From positions 62,001-126,000 of the forward strand of contig NZ_JABEKU010000001.1 of the NCBI RefSeq assembly GCF_013283665.1: a stretch of DNA of 64,000 nt, given 5' to 3'. Source of the stretch: Ensifer sesbaniae (GTDB lineage: Bacteria; Pseudomonadota; Alphaproteobacteria; Rhizobiales; Rhizobiaceae). The notes beneath the pieces were generated by a model. It was not told the origin of the DNA, did not search any database, and worked only from the letters and a program-made list of their open reading frames with translations. Below, one piece after another: positions 1 through 9,268 of this stretch (positions are counted from its first letter, which is position 1; every line of letters begins with the position of its first letter). A program made the position numbers and the translations under genes.

Positions 1-982
1 CAGGGCCCAGAGGCTCGCAACCCCTACGGTGGCGGCCCCGGCACGGGTCTTACTTATCCGCCTTACTACCAGCCGACGCCGAGCCTGAAGAACAACAACA
101 CCTATTTTCCTGGAACGGAGGAACTCGCCGCGGCAGCACGCCGATTCCACAGGTGCCGTTCCAGACGGTCAACGACATCTTCTGACCCACCTGCACATCG
201 ATCACTACGCCGACCTGCCCTATCTCTTCGGCTTCGCGCCGTGGATGGGCCGATGGAAGCTGTTGCGTGTGCATGGTCCCTCCGGCCGCACGCCGAAGGA
301 TGGAACCAGAGCCATGATCGACGGCATGAAGATCATGACCCACTGGCATACGGACAGTTTCAACAGCTTTCCGATCGGCGATGGCTATGAGGTCGAGGAC
401 ACGAAGGATGGAGCCTCTGCCCACCGGCTGGACTGGAACGGGCTTTCCTTCGTCTGGACCGGTGACGGCAAGCCCGATGCGCTGACGGCGATGCTCGCGA
501 AGGGCGTCGATGTGTTCGTCACCGAGACGCGGCTGACCACGCTGAAATACGGCATGCCGCCGATCATGACCAACATGACGATCGATTCGGCGCACACGCC
601 CCACTACGCGACGGGCTATCTGTTCAAACAGGTCAATCCGCGCGCGGCGATGGCAACCCACGTCGCCTTTGACGAGGGCGAGGTTTCCGAGATTGTTGCG
701 GGATTTCGCGTGCACTGGCCGGGACTCTTCCAGTTTGGCGCGCCCGACGACGTCGTCGTCAACGTGACGATGGATGCGATCTGGACGCGGAAGGCGGCGT
801 TGCCGGATTCGGCCTCGCCCGTCAGGCCCAGCCCAAGCGAGGCGATCGCACTGTTCGATTTGTCCCTTAAAAACACAGAGGTGAAGTTCCCCAGTCCGCG
901 CCACAGTGTCGAGGCCGTTCAGGAACAGTTCGTCCGCGATCAGGAGTTCGACCTGCACCTCTACTATCCGAAGGATGTCTAG
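1..982 (+). pseudogene. Relic of a GntH-type MBL-fold metallo-hydrolase
   Basis: Decayed metallo-beta-lactamase-fold hydrolase resembling the GntH family. The first 120 bases read a family-like N-terminal stretch (NPYGGGPGTG, then TYPPYYQPTPS, then FPGTEEL). The frame then breaks; a second frame gives IPQVPFQTVNDIF and a stop, and a third carries the metal motif HLHIDH near 188-205 and continues to 982. Compared with the family, about 40 residues are missing after FPGTEEL and more after GDGYEVE. The longest open piece (245-982) lacks the metal motif before its first ATG, so no functional enzyme is expected. The 5' end lies outside the window. Family assignment is from remembered motifs. Confidence 0.7.
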
Positions 983-1044
983 CGCGAACCGGTGAGGAAC
1001 TTTCCCTACGATTTTGAGATCGATGTGAAGGACATGGTCAAGCG

Positions 1045-1160
1045 CAGCCCTGGAATTCAAGCCACGCCGCAGGCCCGGTGTCGCGCCCGCTCCGCTTTAA
1101 CGGCGAGACCTATTCCGGGATCAATGTCTTGACCCTTTGGGCATCCGCGATGGAGCGCAG
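1045..1160 (+). pseudogene. Relic of an ArdC-type antirestriction protein, N-terminal part
   Basis: An open stretch reads PWNSSHAAGPVSRPLRFNG and then YSGINVLTLWASAME, the hallmark of the N-terminal ssDNA-binding domain of plasmid ArdC antirestriction proteins. Homology stops after about 38 residues; the rest of the domain and the metallopeptidase part are missing. It abuts the end of the GntH-like relic, so a deletion or recombination joined the two. ArdC is carried mainly by conjugative plasmids and integrative elements, which suggests mobile ancestry for this edge. Not functional. Confidence 0.7.
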
Positions 1161-1297
1161 CTTGCCAACAACAGCCAAAGCCCAGATTAACGTTCCCAAT
1201 CTTGCGAGGCGGTTCGTCGAACATCTGATCGAAATAGGCGTGGCAAATTGCCAGTCTTGTGTATGGCGTCCCGGAACGTTCGCGGCATATTTTGTAA

Positions 1298-1355
1298 AAT
1301 AAGCTAAAATCCATTCGACAGAATAGGCTAAGAACTGTATAGCTTAATAAGCTAA
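1298..1355 (+). promoter_or_regulatory. Three 24-bp-phased AATA(A/G)GCTAA repeats before fic
   Basis: Three near-identical decamers start at 1298, 1322 and 1346, exactly 24 bp apart: AATAAGCTAA, AATAGGCTAA, AATAAGCTAA. The last overlaps a palindrome AGCTTA-A-TAAGCT at 1341-1353 and the AAGGAG just before a possible TTG start at 1364. The even spacing suggests an operator array for autoregulation of the Fic protein, whose N-terminus resembles an AbiEi-type DNA-binding domain. Repeats and spacing are observed; the role is inferred. Confidence 0.55.
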
Positions 1356-1405
1356 GGAGCGTCTTGCACGAAAAGCTAACTTCTATAGGAGAGGACGGCC
1401 CGCTC

Positions 1406-2962
1406 ATGGCAAGCCCGCAGCAAAAACTTGCGGAATCGCTGGAGGCGCTCAAGGCGCTTCAGGATCGCGGCGCGGTCGCAATCCGCGCCGCCGACCTCAC
1501 CCGCACACACCGCGAACGCCTGCTCAAGAACGGCTTTCTGCAAGAGGTCATGAAAGGCTGGTACATTCCGGGCAGGCCCGACGAGGCAGGGGAGACGACC
1601 GCCTGGTACGCTTCGTTCTGGGATTTTTGCGCGGCTTATCTGCGCGAGCGTTTTGGCAGCGAGTGGAGCCTCTCGCCCGAGCAATCGCTCTCCTTTCATG
1701 CCGGCAACCGCGCCGTGCCGGCGCAGCTTCTCGTGCGCTCGCCAAAGGCGAGGAACCGGGCGACCTCGCTCGCGCATAACAATTCAGTTTTCGATGTCAG
1801 GGCGAGCCTGCCGGAAGGCGGCGCGCGCGAAGAGCGCGACGGGCTGATCCTGTTCTCGCTGCCGGCCGCCCTTGTTGCTTGCTCGCCAACGGTATTCAGG
1901 CAAAACCCGATCGATGCGCGAACCGCGCTTGCGATGGTCACCGATGCCTCCGGCGTGCTGGAGATATTGCTGCGCGGGGACCACAGCGTGATCGCCGGAC
2001 GGCTCGCGGGCGCGTTTCGCAATGTGGGGCGCGAGCGCATTGCCGATGATATTCTCAGGACGATGAAGGCGGCCGGTTACACGGTCAGGGAGCGGGACCC
2101 CTTCGATGAGCGCATCGATCTTGCGCTGCCCCGCCGGGAAACTTCTCCCTATGCCGGCCGCATCCGGCTGATGTGGGGCCTGATGCGCGGAGCGGTAATC
2201 GAGGAGTTTCCGCGCGCGCCAGGCCGCCCCAATGACATCGATCGCTATCTCGCGCGCGTCGATGAGACATATACCACCGATGCCTACCACTCCCTCTCGA
2301 TAGAGGGCTACCGGGTCAGCGTCGATCTGATCGAGCGTGTGCGCGGCGGGGCCTGGAACCCCGATGGCGATGCCGGCGACCGCGAACTCAGCAACGCCCT
2401 GGCGGCGCGCGGCTACTGGCAGGCCTTTCAGGCGGTCAAGCAAAGCGTTCGCGCCGTCCTCGTAAATGAGAACCCCGGCGCGGTCGCCGACCGCGACCAT
2501 GGCGAATGGTACAGGCAGATGTTTGCGCCAAGCGTGAGCGCGGGCCTCATTCCAGCTGCGAGCCTTGCCGGATACCGCGACGGCCAGGTCTATATCCGCA
2601 ACTCGATGCATGTGCCGCTCGCGCCCCATGCGGTGCGCGATGCCATGCCGGTGTTCTTCGAGATGCTGGAGCAGGAGGAGGATGCTGCAGTCCGCGTGGC
2701 GCTGGGACATTTCATCTTCGTTTATATCCACCCTTACATGGACGGGAACGGCCGCATGGGGCGCTTCCTGATGAATGTCATGCTGGCGGCGAGCGGGTAT
2801 CCGTGGACAGTGATCCCGGTGCAGCGGCGAGATGCCTATACGGCGGCGCTGGAACAGGCGAGCGTGCAGCAGAATATCGCTCCGGTTGCGCGTTTTCTCG
2901 GGGGACTGGTTCGGGATTCGATGGAGGGCAGGAACGTGGCGAGGGCGCCGGAAGGGCGCTAA
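1406..2962 (+). CDS. Fic family protein with AbiEi-like N-terminal domain
   Basis: Protein of 518 residues. The core near residue 442 reads HPYMDGNGRMGR, the canonical Fic active site (HPFxDGNGRxxR), so it should transfer AMP or another nucleotide monophosphate to a target hydroxyl. An inhibitory-helix motif SLSIEG (SxxxEG) lies near residue 296, on the N-terminal side, as in class II Fic proteins that autoinhibit. Residues about 10-55 resemble the AbiEi antitoxin winged-helix domain (AADLTRTHRERLLKNGFL, then GWYIPGRP). ATG at 1406 follows GGAGAGG; an upstream TTG at 1364 also has a Shine-Dalgarno and would add 14 residues. It stands alone between decayed DNA. A stand-alone self-regulating toxin or signalling enzyme is likely; target unknown. 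Confidence 0.9.
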   Translation: MASPQQKLAESLEALKALQDRGAVAIRAADLTRTHRERLLKNGFLQEVMKGWYIPGRPDEAGETTAWYASFWDFCAAYLRERFGSEWSLSPEQSLSFHAGNRAVPAQLLVRSPKARNRATSLAHNNSVFDVRASLPEGGAREERDGLILFSLPAALVACSPTVFRQNPIDARTALAMVTDASGVLEILLRGDHSVIAGRLAGAFRNVGRERIADDILRTMKAAGYTVRERDPFDERIDLALPRRETSPYAGRIRLMWGLMRGAVIEEFPRAPGRPNDIDRYLARVDETYTTDAYHSLSIEGYRVSVDLIERVRGGAWNPDGDAGDRELSNALAARGYWQAFQAVKQSVRAVLVNENPGAVADRDHGEWYRQMFAPSVSAGLIPAASLAGYRDGQVYIRNSMHVPLAPHAVRDAMPVFFEMLEQEEDAAVRVALGHFIFVYIHPYMDGNGRMGRFLMNVMLAASGYPWTVIPVQRRDAYTAALEQASVQQNIAPVARFLGGLVRDSMEGRNVARAPEGR

Positions 2963-3699
2963 GGCGCTTCGCGATTGCGCTCGCTGCCCACGAACAACAA
3001 GCCGGGGATGATGATCATTCCCGGTGATCTCCCGAGGCGATATCGTCGGCGGATTCTAACTCGATATATTCAGTGCCGACCCGCTCAAGCCTTGCCTCGT
3101 CGCCGTCGAGATTCCAGCGTCGGTCGGCGTAAAACTCCATGGCCTTGCGCGTTTCGACAACCAGCACATCTGCCACTCGGTTGAACGGGCAGCGATGTCG
3201 GAGTGGAGGTAAATCAAGGTCCGACTTTGAGACGTATCAATGCGAAATCGACGTACGGTGCTATCTATGTAACCAAGATGTCAGTTTGCCCACCTTCGTT
3301 GAAGGGCAGTGTGCATGTGGGCGCCGTGACTGTCGTCGTGATCGACGTTTCGCGCGGGATCACGCTTGTTCCACTCGTAGACCAACGAACCGCGGATGAG
3401 GGTTACCATGCGCGATGTTTCGTCAACCGCCGCTGTCATACAGCTTCGCGCGCTTCTGGCAGTTGATGCGCCAATTGATCTCTTTGCCGGAAAGCAGCTC
3501 GTGCTGCGGGCGACGAGCCGAATCTCCAACCGGCAAAGGGCCGTCCTGTATGTCGATTATCTCGAAGCCGTTCTGTTGCGCTACACGATTGCCGCCAATC
3601 GCACCGATTTCGAAGGGTCAAGATCGGCAATAGGTTGCTCGATGCGATTGAGGCGTCACCCAGGCGAAACTAGCGGATAATGTTGATCGGAGATTGACC
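2963..3699. other. Degenerate stretch without a convincing gene
   Basis: No open frame here has both a start with a ribosome-binding site and recognisable motifs. A minus-strand frame through about 3021-3220 looks protein-like (VADVLVVETRKAMEFYADRR, then ERVGTEYIELESADD) but has no clear start and I cannot assign it. A plus frame at 3396-3680 is also open but unrecognised. The stretch probably contains eroded genes of the same mobile-element edge as the ArdC relic. Confidence 0.4.
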
Positions 3700-3915
3700 A
3701 TGGCTCACGAGATTTGGATTGAACAGATCGGTGGCGGCACAAGGACCCCGATCCAGCTGCCGGAGAGCTTCTCTTCCGATCCCTATGTCCTTGCTGATGA
3801 GATGCGGCGGATTTGCCAGCAAGCCTATGAAATGGGCCGCATGGACGAACTCGCTGCCGTACAGGAAATCTTCCGCAACAGGAAGAAGACCATGACTTTC
3901 CGAGGGAGAGGCTGA
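3700..3915 (+). CDS. Small hypothetical protein, 71 aa
   Basis: Encodes 71 residues beginning MAHEIWIEQIGGGTRTPIQL, acidic in the middle (DPYVLADEMRRICQQAYEMG) and basic at the end (RNRKKTMTFRGRG). GGAG lies 6 bp before the ATG at 3700; a TTG at 3694 is less likely. No transmembrane segment, signal peptide or familiar domain is visible. Helical composition suggests a small soluble protein. It sits between degenerate DNA and the cation ATPase at 4132 with no obvious operon link. Function unknown. Confidence 0.45.
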   Translation: MAHEIWIEQIGGGTRTPIQLPESFSSDPYVLADEMRRICQQAYEMGRMDELAAVQEIFRNRKKTMTFRGRG

Positions 3916-4131
3916 GGCTTCCGCCACCAGCGATGGACCGACACCGGAACGGGGGAGTGTAGTGATGTATGGGTGCTACCTGGAGCTTCGCGTTACGGCA
4001 CGATGGCATCGTGAGTGCCCGCATGCATGGCCTCTTTTCGAGAAGCATATCAATTGGTGGAAGCTGGGAGGCTCGAAACCGGCACCTCAGCCCCTCTGTA
4101 GCGCCCTTCGGGTCGTTCCGGGACTTGGCCA

Positions 4132-6813
4132 ATGAACGTGTATCGCGCAACCGCCGACGAGGTCCTTGCAAGCCTTGGGACCAGTCGAGCCGGGCTATCT
4201 TCGAAGGAGGCTACGAGACGCTTGGCGGAGTATGGACCCAACGCGGTCGAAAGGGTCCGCGGCAAGCCTCTTCATAAACGTGCGCTCGAAACCCTCACGC
4301 ATCTGTTCGCGCTTTTGCTGTGGTTTGCCGCGGGGATCGCTTTTGTCGCGCACCTGATCGAGCCAGGACTCGGAATGGCGACGCTGGGCAATGCGATTGT
4401 CGGCGTTATCCTCGTGAACGGGCTCTTTGCCTTCTGGCAAGAGTTTCGAGCCGAACGGACACTGTCGGAGCTGGCGAAGCTGCTTCCGGCGCAGGTCAAC
4501 GTGATGCGCGGGGAAGGTGTCGCCACCGTGCCCGCCGAGGAATTGGTGCCTGGGGATGTCATCGTGGTTGGGCAGGGTGATCGGGTGCCGGCAGATTGCC
4601 GCCTGATCGAGGCGTTTGCACTGCGCATCAGCAATGCCACCTTGACCGGCGAAGCGATGCCGCTCGGCCGTTCTGCCGCTCCCTCCGATGCATCGGATAT
4701 CCTGCACAGCACCAACGCCCTGTTTGCCGGCACGTCCGTCCTTGCCGGAGATGGCGTCGCCGTCGTCTTCGCCACCGGCTCGCACACCGAGTTCGGCAAG
4801 ATCGCGCGACTGGCACAGGGCGGGACAGAGGACCGTTCGCCGCTACTGGACGAAGTCGATTCCGTGAGCCGTGTGATCGCCGTGCTTGCGTTCGGGCTCG
4901 GCTTGGCCTTCTTTGGTATCGGATTTGAGTCAGGGCTATCGGTCTGGCAGGCATCGATGTTCGGCATCGGCACGATTGTGGCGAACGTTCCTGAGGGGCT
5001 CCTGCCCACGATCACGCTGACGTTGGCGATGGGAGCCCGACGGATGGCACGCCGAAAGGTACTTGTTCGCCATCTCCCAGCCACTGAGACACTTGGGGCG
5101 GTCACGGTCATCTGCACCGACAAGACAGGAACACTGACTGAAAACCGTATGGCCGTCAGGGAGCTCTTCCTGTCGCGAACATTAGCGGCTGCCCACCCGG
5201 CGGATCTCCAGCCGGAGCAGTATACGGCGGACCGCCTGCTCTGCGAAGTTTCACGACGATGCCAGACAGTCCAGTGGGCAACGGACGGTGGGTGGCTGGG
5301 CGATCCCATGGAAGTGGCTCTGGTCGAGATGGCGGAACGAACGGGATCTGCTTCGGCCGGCGTTTCGCTCGTCAGTGAGATTCCCTTCGATGCCGACCGG
5401 AAGCGCATGTCGACCCTCCACGAGATGGCTGATGGGACGTTTATGTACACGAAGGGCGCTCCCGAAACGGTGCTCCCCCTCTGCACGCACTTGGAGGCCC
5501 ATGGACGGGTAGCGCCTTTGACGCGGAACTTGCGCCAGCGCCTTAAGGAGGCGGAGGAAGCTTTGGCAAAACAGGGCTTGCGTCTGCTCGCCCTTGCCTA
5601 CCGGCGTCTGCCGGCCGAAGCGCCCTTGCCGACGAATGAGGCGAGCCTCGTCTTTCTCGGGCTGGTCGCTTTCGAAGACCCCCCGCGCAAGGGCGTCGCT
5701 GAAGCCGTGCGGAGCGCTCTGCAGGCGGGCATCAAGATCGTCATCGCGACAGGCGATCATCCCGATACCACCATCGCCATCGGCCGTCAGATCGGGCTAG
5801 TAGGCGAAGAGGAGATTCCGCGGGTGATTACCGGCGAGCGTCTACACCACTTGTCCGAATCTCAACTGCGGACCGCACTCGATGCACCGCGTCTCATCTT
5901 TGCGCGTCTCGCCGCCGATCAGAAACTGCGCCTCGTTCGCGCTCTGAAAGCCAAGGGGCATGTTACGGCGGTGACCGGCGACGGCGTGAACGACGCGCCG
6001 GCGCTCAAAGAGGCGGACATAGGCATTGCCATGGGCCGTACCGGAAGCGATGTCGCCCGCGAAGCGGCCGACATGATCCTCGTCGATGACAACTTCGTCA
6101 GCATTGTCGATGCCATCGAGGAGGGCCGTGCGGTCTTCGACAATGTCCGCAAATTTCTAACCTATGTGCTCACATCGAACATCGCCGAATTTGTCCCTTA
6201 TCTCGCCTTCGTTCTCTTTGGCATTCCGCTGCCGCTAACCATCATTCAGATCCTGGCTGTGGATCTGGGCACCGATTTGGTGCCCGCGCTCGCGCTGGGA
6301 GCGGAAAAGCCGTGTGCTGACGTCATGCACAGGCCGCCGCGCTCGCGTACGGAACGGCTGCTGGATCATCGTTTGCTTCTGCGCGCCTACGGGTTCCTCG
6401 GTCTGTTCGAGGCGGCAGCCGGAGTGGCGGCATTTTCCTTTGTCCTCTGGCAAGGCGACTGGTCGTTTGGCGAGCAGTTGACGGCTGGCGCGCCCCTTTA
6501 TCTTCAAGCCACAACAGCATGCCTAGTAGCCATCGTCCTTCTCCAAATCGTCAACGTGTTTCTGTGCCGGGACGAACGGACTTCCCTATTTGCCCGAGCA
6601 CCCTTCGCAAATCCATTGATCTTCGTCGGGATCGCCTTTGAGTTCGCGATGATCCTCGCCGTCGTCTACACGCAGCCGGGCAATGCCCTCTTCGGCACCG
6701 CACCTTTGGGATGGCAGGCATGGCTGTTCGCCGGACCGTTTGCGGCGGCCATGTTGGCTGGTGAGGAGCTGCGTAAATGGATTGTCAGGGTCCGTTTCGC
6801 CAGAAGTCCATAA
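4132..6813 (+). CDS. P2-type cation-transporting ATPase
   Basis: Encodes 893 residues with the full P2 ATPase layout: N-terminal cytoplasmic segment (GLSSKEATRRLAEYGPN), two membrane helices, actuator domain with TLTGEA in place of the usual TGES, helix pair with VPEGLLPTITL, phosphorylation motif DKTGTLT (Asp near residue 330), nucleotide-binding region with KGAPE, hinge [17 protein letters not shown], and C-terminal membrane helices. PEGLLPT is typical of Na/K- and Ca-type pumps. No heavy-metal CPC motif or N-terminal metal-binding domain is present, so a light cation (Ca, Na, K or H) is expected; the ion cannot be read from the sequence. Only a weak ribosome-binding site precedes the ATG. 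It is convergent with the acyl carrier protein gene 51 bp downstream. Confidence 0.92.
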   Translation: MNVYRATADEVLASLGTSRAGLSSKEATRRLAEYGPNAVERVRGKPLHKRALETLTHLFALLLWFAAGIAFVAHLIEPGLGMATLGNAIVGVILVNGLFAFWQEFRAERTLSELAKLLPAQVNVMRGEGVATVPAEELVPGDVIVVGQGDRVPADCRLIEAFALRISNATLTGEAMPLGRSAAPSDASDILHSTNALFAGTSVLAGDGVAVVFATGSHTEFGKIARLAQGGTEDRSPLLDEVDSVSRVIAVLAFGLGLAFFGIGFESGLSVWQASMFGIGTIVANVPEGLLPTITLTLAMGARRMARRKVLVRHLPATETLGAVTVICTDKTGTLTENRMAVRELFLSRTLAAAHPADLQPEQYTADRLLCEVSRRCQTVQWATDGGWLGDPMEVALVEMAERTGSASAGVSLVSEIPFDADRKRMSTLHEMADGTFMYTKGAPETVLPLCTHLEAHGRVAPLTRNLRQRLKEAEEALAKQGLRLLALAYRRLPAEAPLPTNEASLVFLGLVAFEDPPRKGVAEAVRSALQAGIKIVIATGDHPDTTIAIGRQIGLVGEEEIPRVITGERLHHLSESQLRTALDAPRLIFARLAADQKLRLVRALKAKGHVTAVTGDGVNDAPALKEADIGIAMGRTGSDVAREAADMILVDDNFVSIVDAIEEGRAVFDNVRKFLTYVLTSNIAEFVPYLAFVLFGIPLPLTIIQILAVDLGTDLVPALALGAEKPCADVMHRPPRSRTERLLDHRLLLRAYGFLGLFEAAAGVAAFSFVLWQGDWSFGEQLTAGAPLYLQATTACLVAIVLLQIVNVFLCRDERTSLFARAPFANPLIFVGIAFEFAMILAVVYTQPGNALFGTAPLGWQAWLFAGPFAAAMLAGEELRKWIVRVRFARSP

Positions 6814-6864
6814 GGCGTCGTAGGGTGGCGCGGCCGCGATTTGCCGCCTGCACAAGGAGCCGAG

Positions 6865-7110
6865 CTACGGAAGCCTCTGCCGGAGAAATGCAACGGCGCC
6901 GGACAGCGTTTGCAGGTCCGGATAGTCCCGTTCGAGGATCTCGACGCCTGTCGCCTGGTGAAGGCTTATGACGAAGTTCAAGAAGTCTATCGAGTCGATC
7001 TCGAATTGCGCACGAAACGACTTGTTCGGATCAATGGGCTCGCCTTCGATATCCGGAGCAACTGCATAGAGGGACCTCGCCACGAGGTCGGAGAGTTCGG
7101 CATCGGTCAT
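6865..7110 (-). CDS. Acyl carrier protein
   Basis: Encodes 81 residues of ACP fold with the phosphopantetheine site IDSIDFLNFV, the modified serine being residue 40. It is the last gene of an operon (acetyl-CoA synthetase, E1 alpha, E1 beta, E2, ACP) in which every junction is a 4-base ATGA overlap. An ACP coupled to a 2-oxoacid dehydrogenase suggests the acetyl or acyl group made upstream is handed to a carrier, or that the ACP serves a dedicated lipid or polyketide step elsewhere. No ketosynthase or phosphopantetheinyl transferase lies nearby. It is a specialised paralogue, not the housekeeping AcpP (which would have DSLDxVEL). Confidence 0.9.
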   Translation of the reverse strand: MTDAELSDLVARSLYAVAPDIEGEPIDPNKSFRAQFEIDSIDFLNFVISLHQATGVEILERDYPDLQTLSGAVAFLRQRLP

Positions 7111-8285
7111 AGGGCCTCCGGATGTGCAAGGAGTTCGGACAGGCGGGTGAGGAATTGGGCTGCGTGCCGGCCGTGGCTCACCCTATGATCGCCACCGAGC
7201 GTCACGTGGACCACCCGGCGAACGGCCACAACGTCGCCGGCGATCCAGGGGCGCAGGGTTGCCGCGCCACAGCCGACAATCGCGACCTGTGGCGGGTAGA
7301 TCAGCGGAAAGACGCTGTCGGCATTTCCCTCGCCGAGATTGCTCAGAGTGACGGTGCCGTCGGTCATCTCGGAACTGCGCAGCCGGCCGAGCCGGGCGCG
7401 GGGCACGAGGTCGGCAATCGCGCTCATCAGTTCGTCGACGCTTTTCGAATCCGCGTCGCGAATCGCCGGCGCGATCAGTCCGCCGCCGCGTAAGGCGGTC
7501 GCAAGCCCCATATGGACGGCCGGCGACGGCCGGAAGACACCTTCCTCATAATGGCCGTTGAGCTCGGGCACTTGCTTCATCGCCAGTGCCACCGCCCTCA
7601 TCAGCGGTGCGACGTAAAGGAGCCGTCTTTCGATCGGACGAAGGGCGTTCTGCTTCTCCAGCCATTCGAAGACGGGTGTGGCGTCGATCGCATGCACGAC
7701 CCAGTAATGCGGAATATCGCGATGGGAGCGGACCATGGCGGCGCCGATCGCCTTGCGCATCTCGTCGAGGTCGAGGCCTGCTCCGCGGCTGCGCGGGGCC
7801 CTTTCCAGGCCGGGTTCTCGTTCGACACCGGAGGGCACCTGTTCGAGGCCGATGATACCGTCGGGGCCAGGGGACAATCGCTCCGGCGATATGCCGAGGT
7901 CGGCGGAACGCCGGCGCGCCGCGGGCGTGATGCGCAAGCGGGGCGGTGCGGCCAGGGCCGGCGTCTCTCCAATGCTCACCCGCCGCTCTGGCGCCTTCGG
8001 TTCGATCGCCTCGGTAGTTGTCGCGGCGGGACGAGATGGTGGTTCTTTCGCAGGGCTGAGGATCGTCGCAAGCACGGTGCCGACAGGAACCTTTCGTCCC
8101 GGCTGAACCCGCTGCTCGCCGATGACACCCTCGTTGAAGACCTCAATCTCGATCGCGCCCTTCTGCGTCTCGACGAGCGCGATGATATCGCCGCGCTCGA
8201 CGCGATCGCCCGGCTGCTTGAACCACTCGACAAGCGTTGCGGCCTCCATGTCGGCGCCGAGCGACGGCATCTTGAACTCGATCAT
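7107..8285 (-). CDS. 2-oxoacid dehydrogenase E2 (dihydrolipoamide acyltransferase)
   Basis: Encodes 392 residues: N-terminal lipoyl domain (1-78) with the lipoylated lysine in ETQKGAI at residue 42; a proline/alanine-rich linker; a peripheral subunit-binding domain near 115-150 ([15 protein letters not shown]); and a C-terminal catalytic domain (about 170-392). The catalytic histidine is in DHRVSHG near 367, where the family normally has DHRxxDG, so the conserved aspartate is histidine here. E2 moves the acyl group from E1-bound TPP to CoA via the lipoyl arm. The gene overlaps E1 beta and the ACP by 4 bases each. No E3 gene is in the operon, so E3 is presumably shared from elsewhere. Substrate (pyruvate, acetoin or other 2-oxoacid) is uncertain. 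Confidence 0.92.
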   Translation of the reverse strand: MIEFKMPSLGADMEAATLVEWFKQPGDRVERGDIIALVETQKGAIEIEVFNEGVIGEQRVQPGRKVPVGTVLATILSPAKEPPSRPAATTTEAIEPKAPERRVSIGETPALAAPPRLRITPAARRRSADLGISPERLSPGPDGIIGLEQVPSGVEREPGLERAPRSRGAGLDLDEMRKAIGAAMVRSHRDIPHYWVVHAIDATPVFEWLEKQNALRPIERRLLYVAPLMRAVALAMKQVPELNGHYEEGVFRPSPAVHMGLATALRGGGLIAPAIRDADSKSVDELMSAIADLVPRARLGRLRSSEMTDGTVTLSNLGEGNADSVFPLIYPPQVAIVGCGAATLRPWIAGDVVAVRRVVHVTLGGDHRVSHGRHAAQFLTRLSELLAHPEAL

Positions 8286-9268
8286 CGTCGCATTGCCTTC
8301 CTGACGGCAGCGGCGATTGATTGCGGCTGGGGAAGTGCCGCCTGTTCGAGGTGCTTCGGATAGGGGATCGGCACCTCGGCGCCGCAGACCCGCTCCACCG
8401 GAGCGTCGAGATCGTAGAAGGCCTGCTCCGTGATCCGACTGGAAATTTCCGCCGCAAGGCTGCCGCTGCGCCAGGCTTCGTCGACGACGACGGCGCGGTG
8501 CGTTTTCCTGACCGACGCGATGATCGTCTCATCATCGAGCGGCCGCAGGATCCTGAGGTCGATCACCTCGCAGTCAATGCCTTCGCCGACAAGCATCTCG
8601 GCCGCGTTCAGCGCCTTCTTGACGCAGGCACTGTGGGCGATGACGGTCACATCCGAGCCCTGGCGGCGCGTCGCCGCCTTGGTGATGTCGACAGACATGT
8701 CTCCGTCCGCGGGGAGTTCGTCTTCGTCATTGTAAAGCGTAGCATGTTCCATGATGATCACGGGGTCCGGGTCCTCAAGGGCAGGCCAGAGCATGCGGCG
8801 GGCGTCCGCGACTGTCGCCGGCGCGAGAACCCGGATGCCGGGGATGTGACCGTACCATCCCTCCAGACTATGAGAGTGCTGCGCCGCTAACTGGCGTCCG
8901 GCGCCGGTCGCCATGCGGATGACGATGGGCACGGAGAACTGCCCGCCCGACATATGCCGGAGCGTTGCAGCGCTGTTGACGATCTGGTCGAGCGCCAGCA
9001 AGCTGAAATTGATCGTCATGATTTCGACGATCGGCCGCATACCGCCAAGCGCGGCCCCGATACCTGCGCCGACGAAGGCCGATTCCGAGAGTGGCGCATC
9101 GCGAACGCGCTCGTCGCCGAACTCCGCCGGCAGGCCGAGTGAGCAGGCATAGGCGCCGCCGTAGCGGTTGACATCCTCGCCCATGAGAAAGACGCGCTTG
9201 TCTCTGGCAAGCGCCTCGCGCAACGCTTCACGCACGGCTTCGCGATAAGTCAGGCGACTATTCGTCAT
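8282..9268 (-). CDS. 2-oxoacid dehydrogenase E1 component, beta subunit
   Basis: Encodes 328 residues matching the transketolase-like E1 beta subunit of pyruvate/acetoin dehydrogenases: N-terminal [14 protein letters not shown], the pyrimidine-binding half with [18 protein letters not shown], and a C-terminal transketolase domain with [18 protein letters not shown] and [15 protein letters not shown]. It pairs with the alpha subunit encoded immediately upstream to bind thiamine diphosphate and decarboxylate the 2-oxoacid. Four-base overlaps with both neighbours imply translational coupling and fixed stoichiometry. Whether the complex prefers pyruvate or acetoin cannot be decided by eye. Confidence 0.93.
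   Translation of the reverse strand: MTNSRLTYREAVREALREALARDKRVFLMGEDVNRYGGAYACSLGLPAEFGDERVRDAPLSESAFVGAGIGAALGGMRPIVEIMTINFSLLALDQIVNSAATLRHMSGGQFSVPIVIRMATGAGRQLAAQHSHSLEGWYGHIPGIRVLAPATVADARRMLWPALEDPDPVIIMEHATLYNDEDELPADGDMSVDITKAATRRQGSDVTVIAHSACVKKALNAAEMLVGEGIDCEVIDLRILRPLDDETIIASVRKTHRAVVVDEAWRSGSLAAEISSRITEQAFYDLDAPVERVCGAEVPIPYPKHLEQAALPQPQSIAAAVRKAMRR

Noticed and set aside
1784-2731. Long minus-strand open frame opposite the Fic gene
   Set aside because: It is antisense to a gene with an intact catalytic motif, has no family motif, and results from high GC content.
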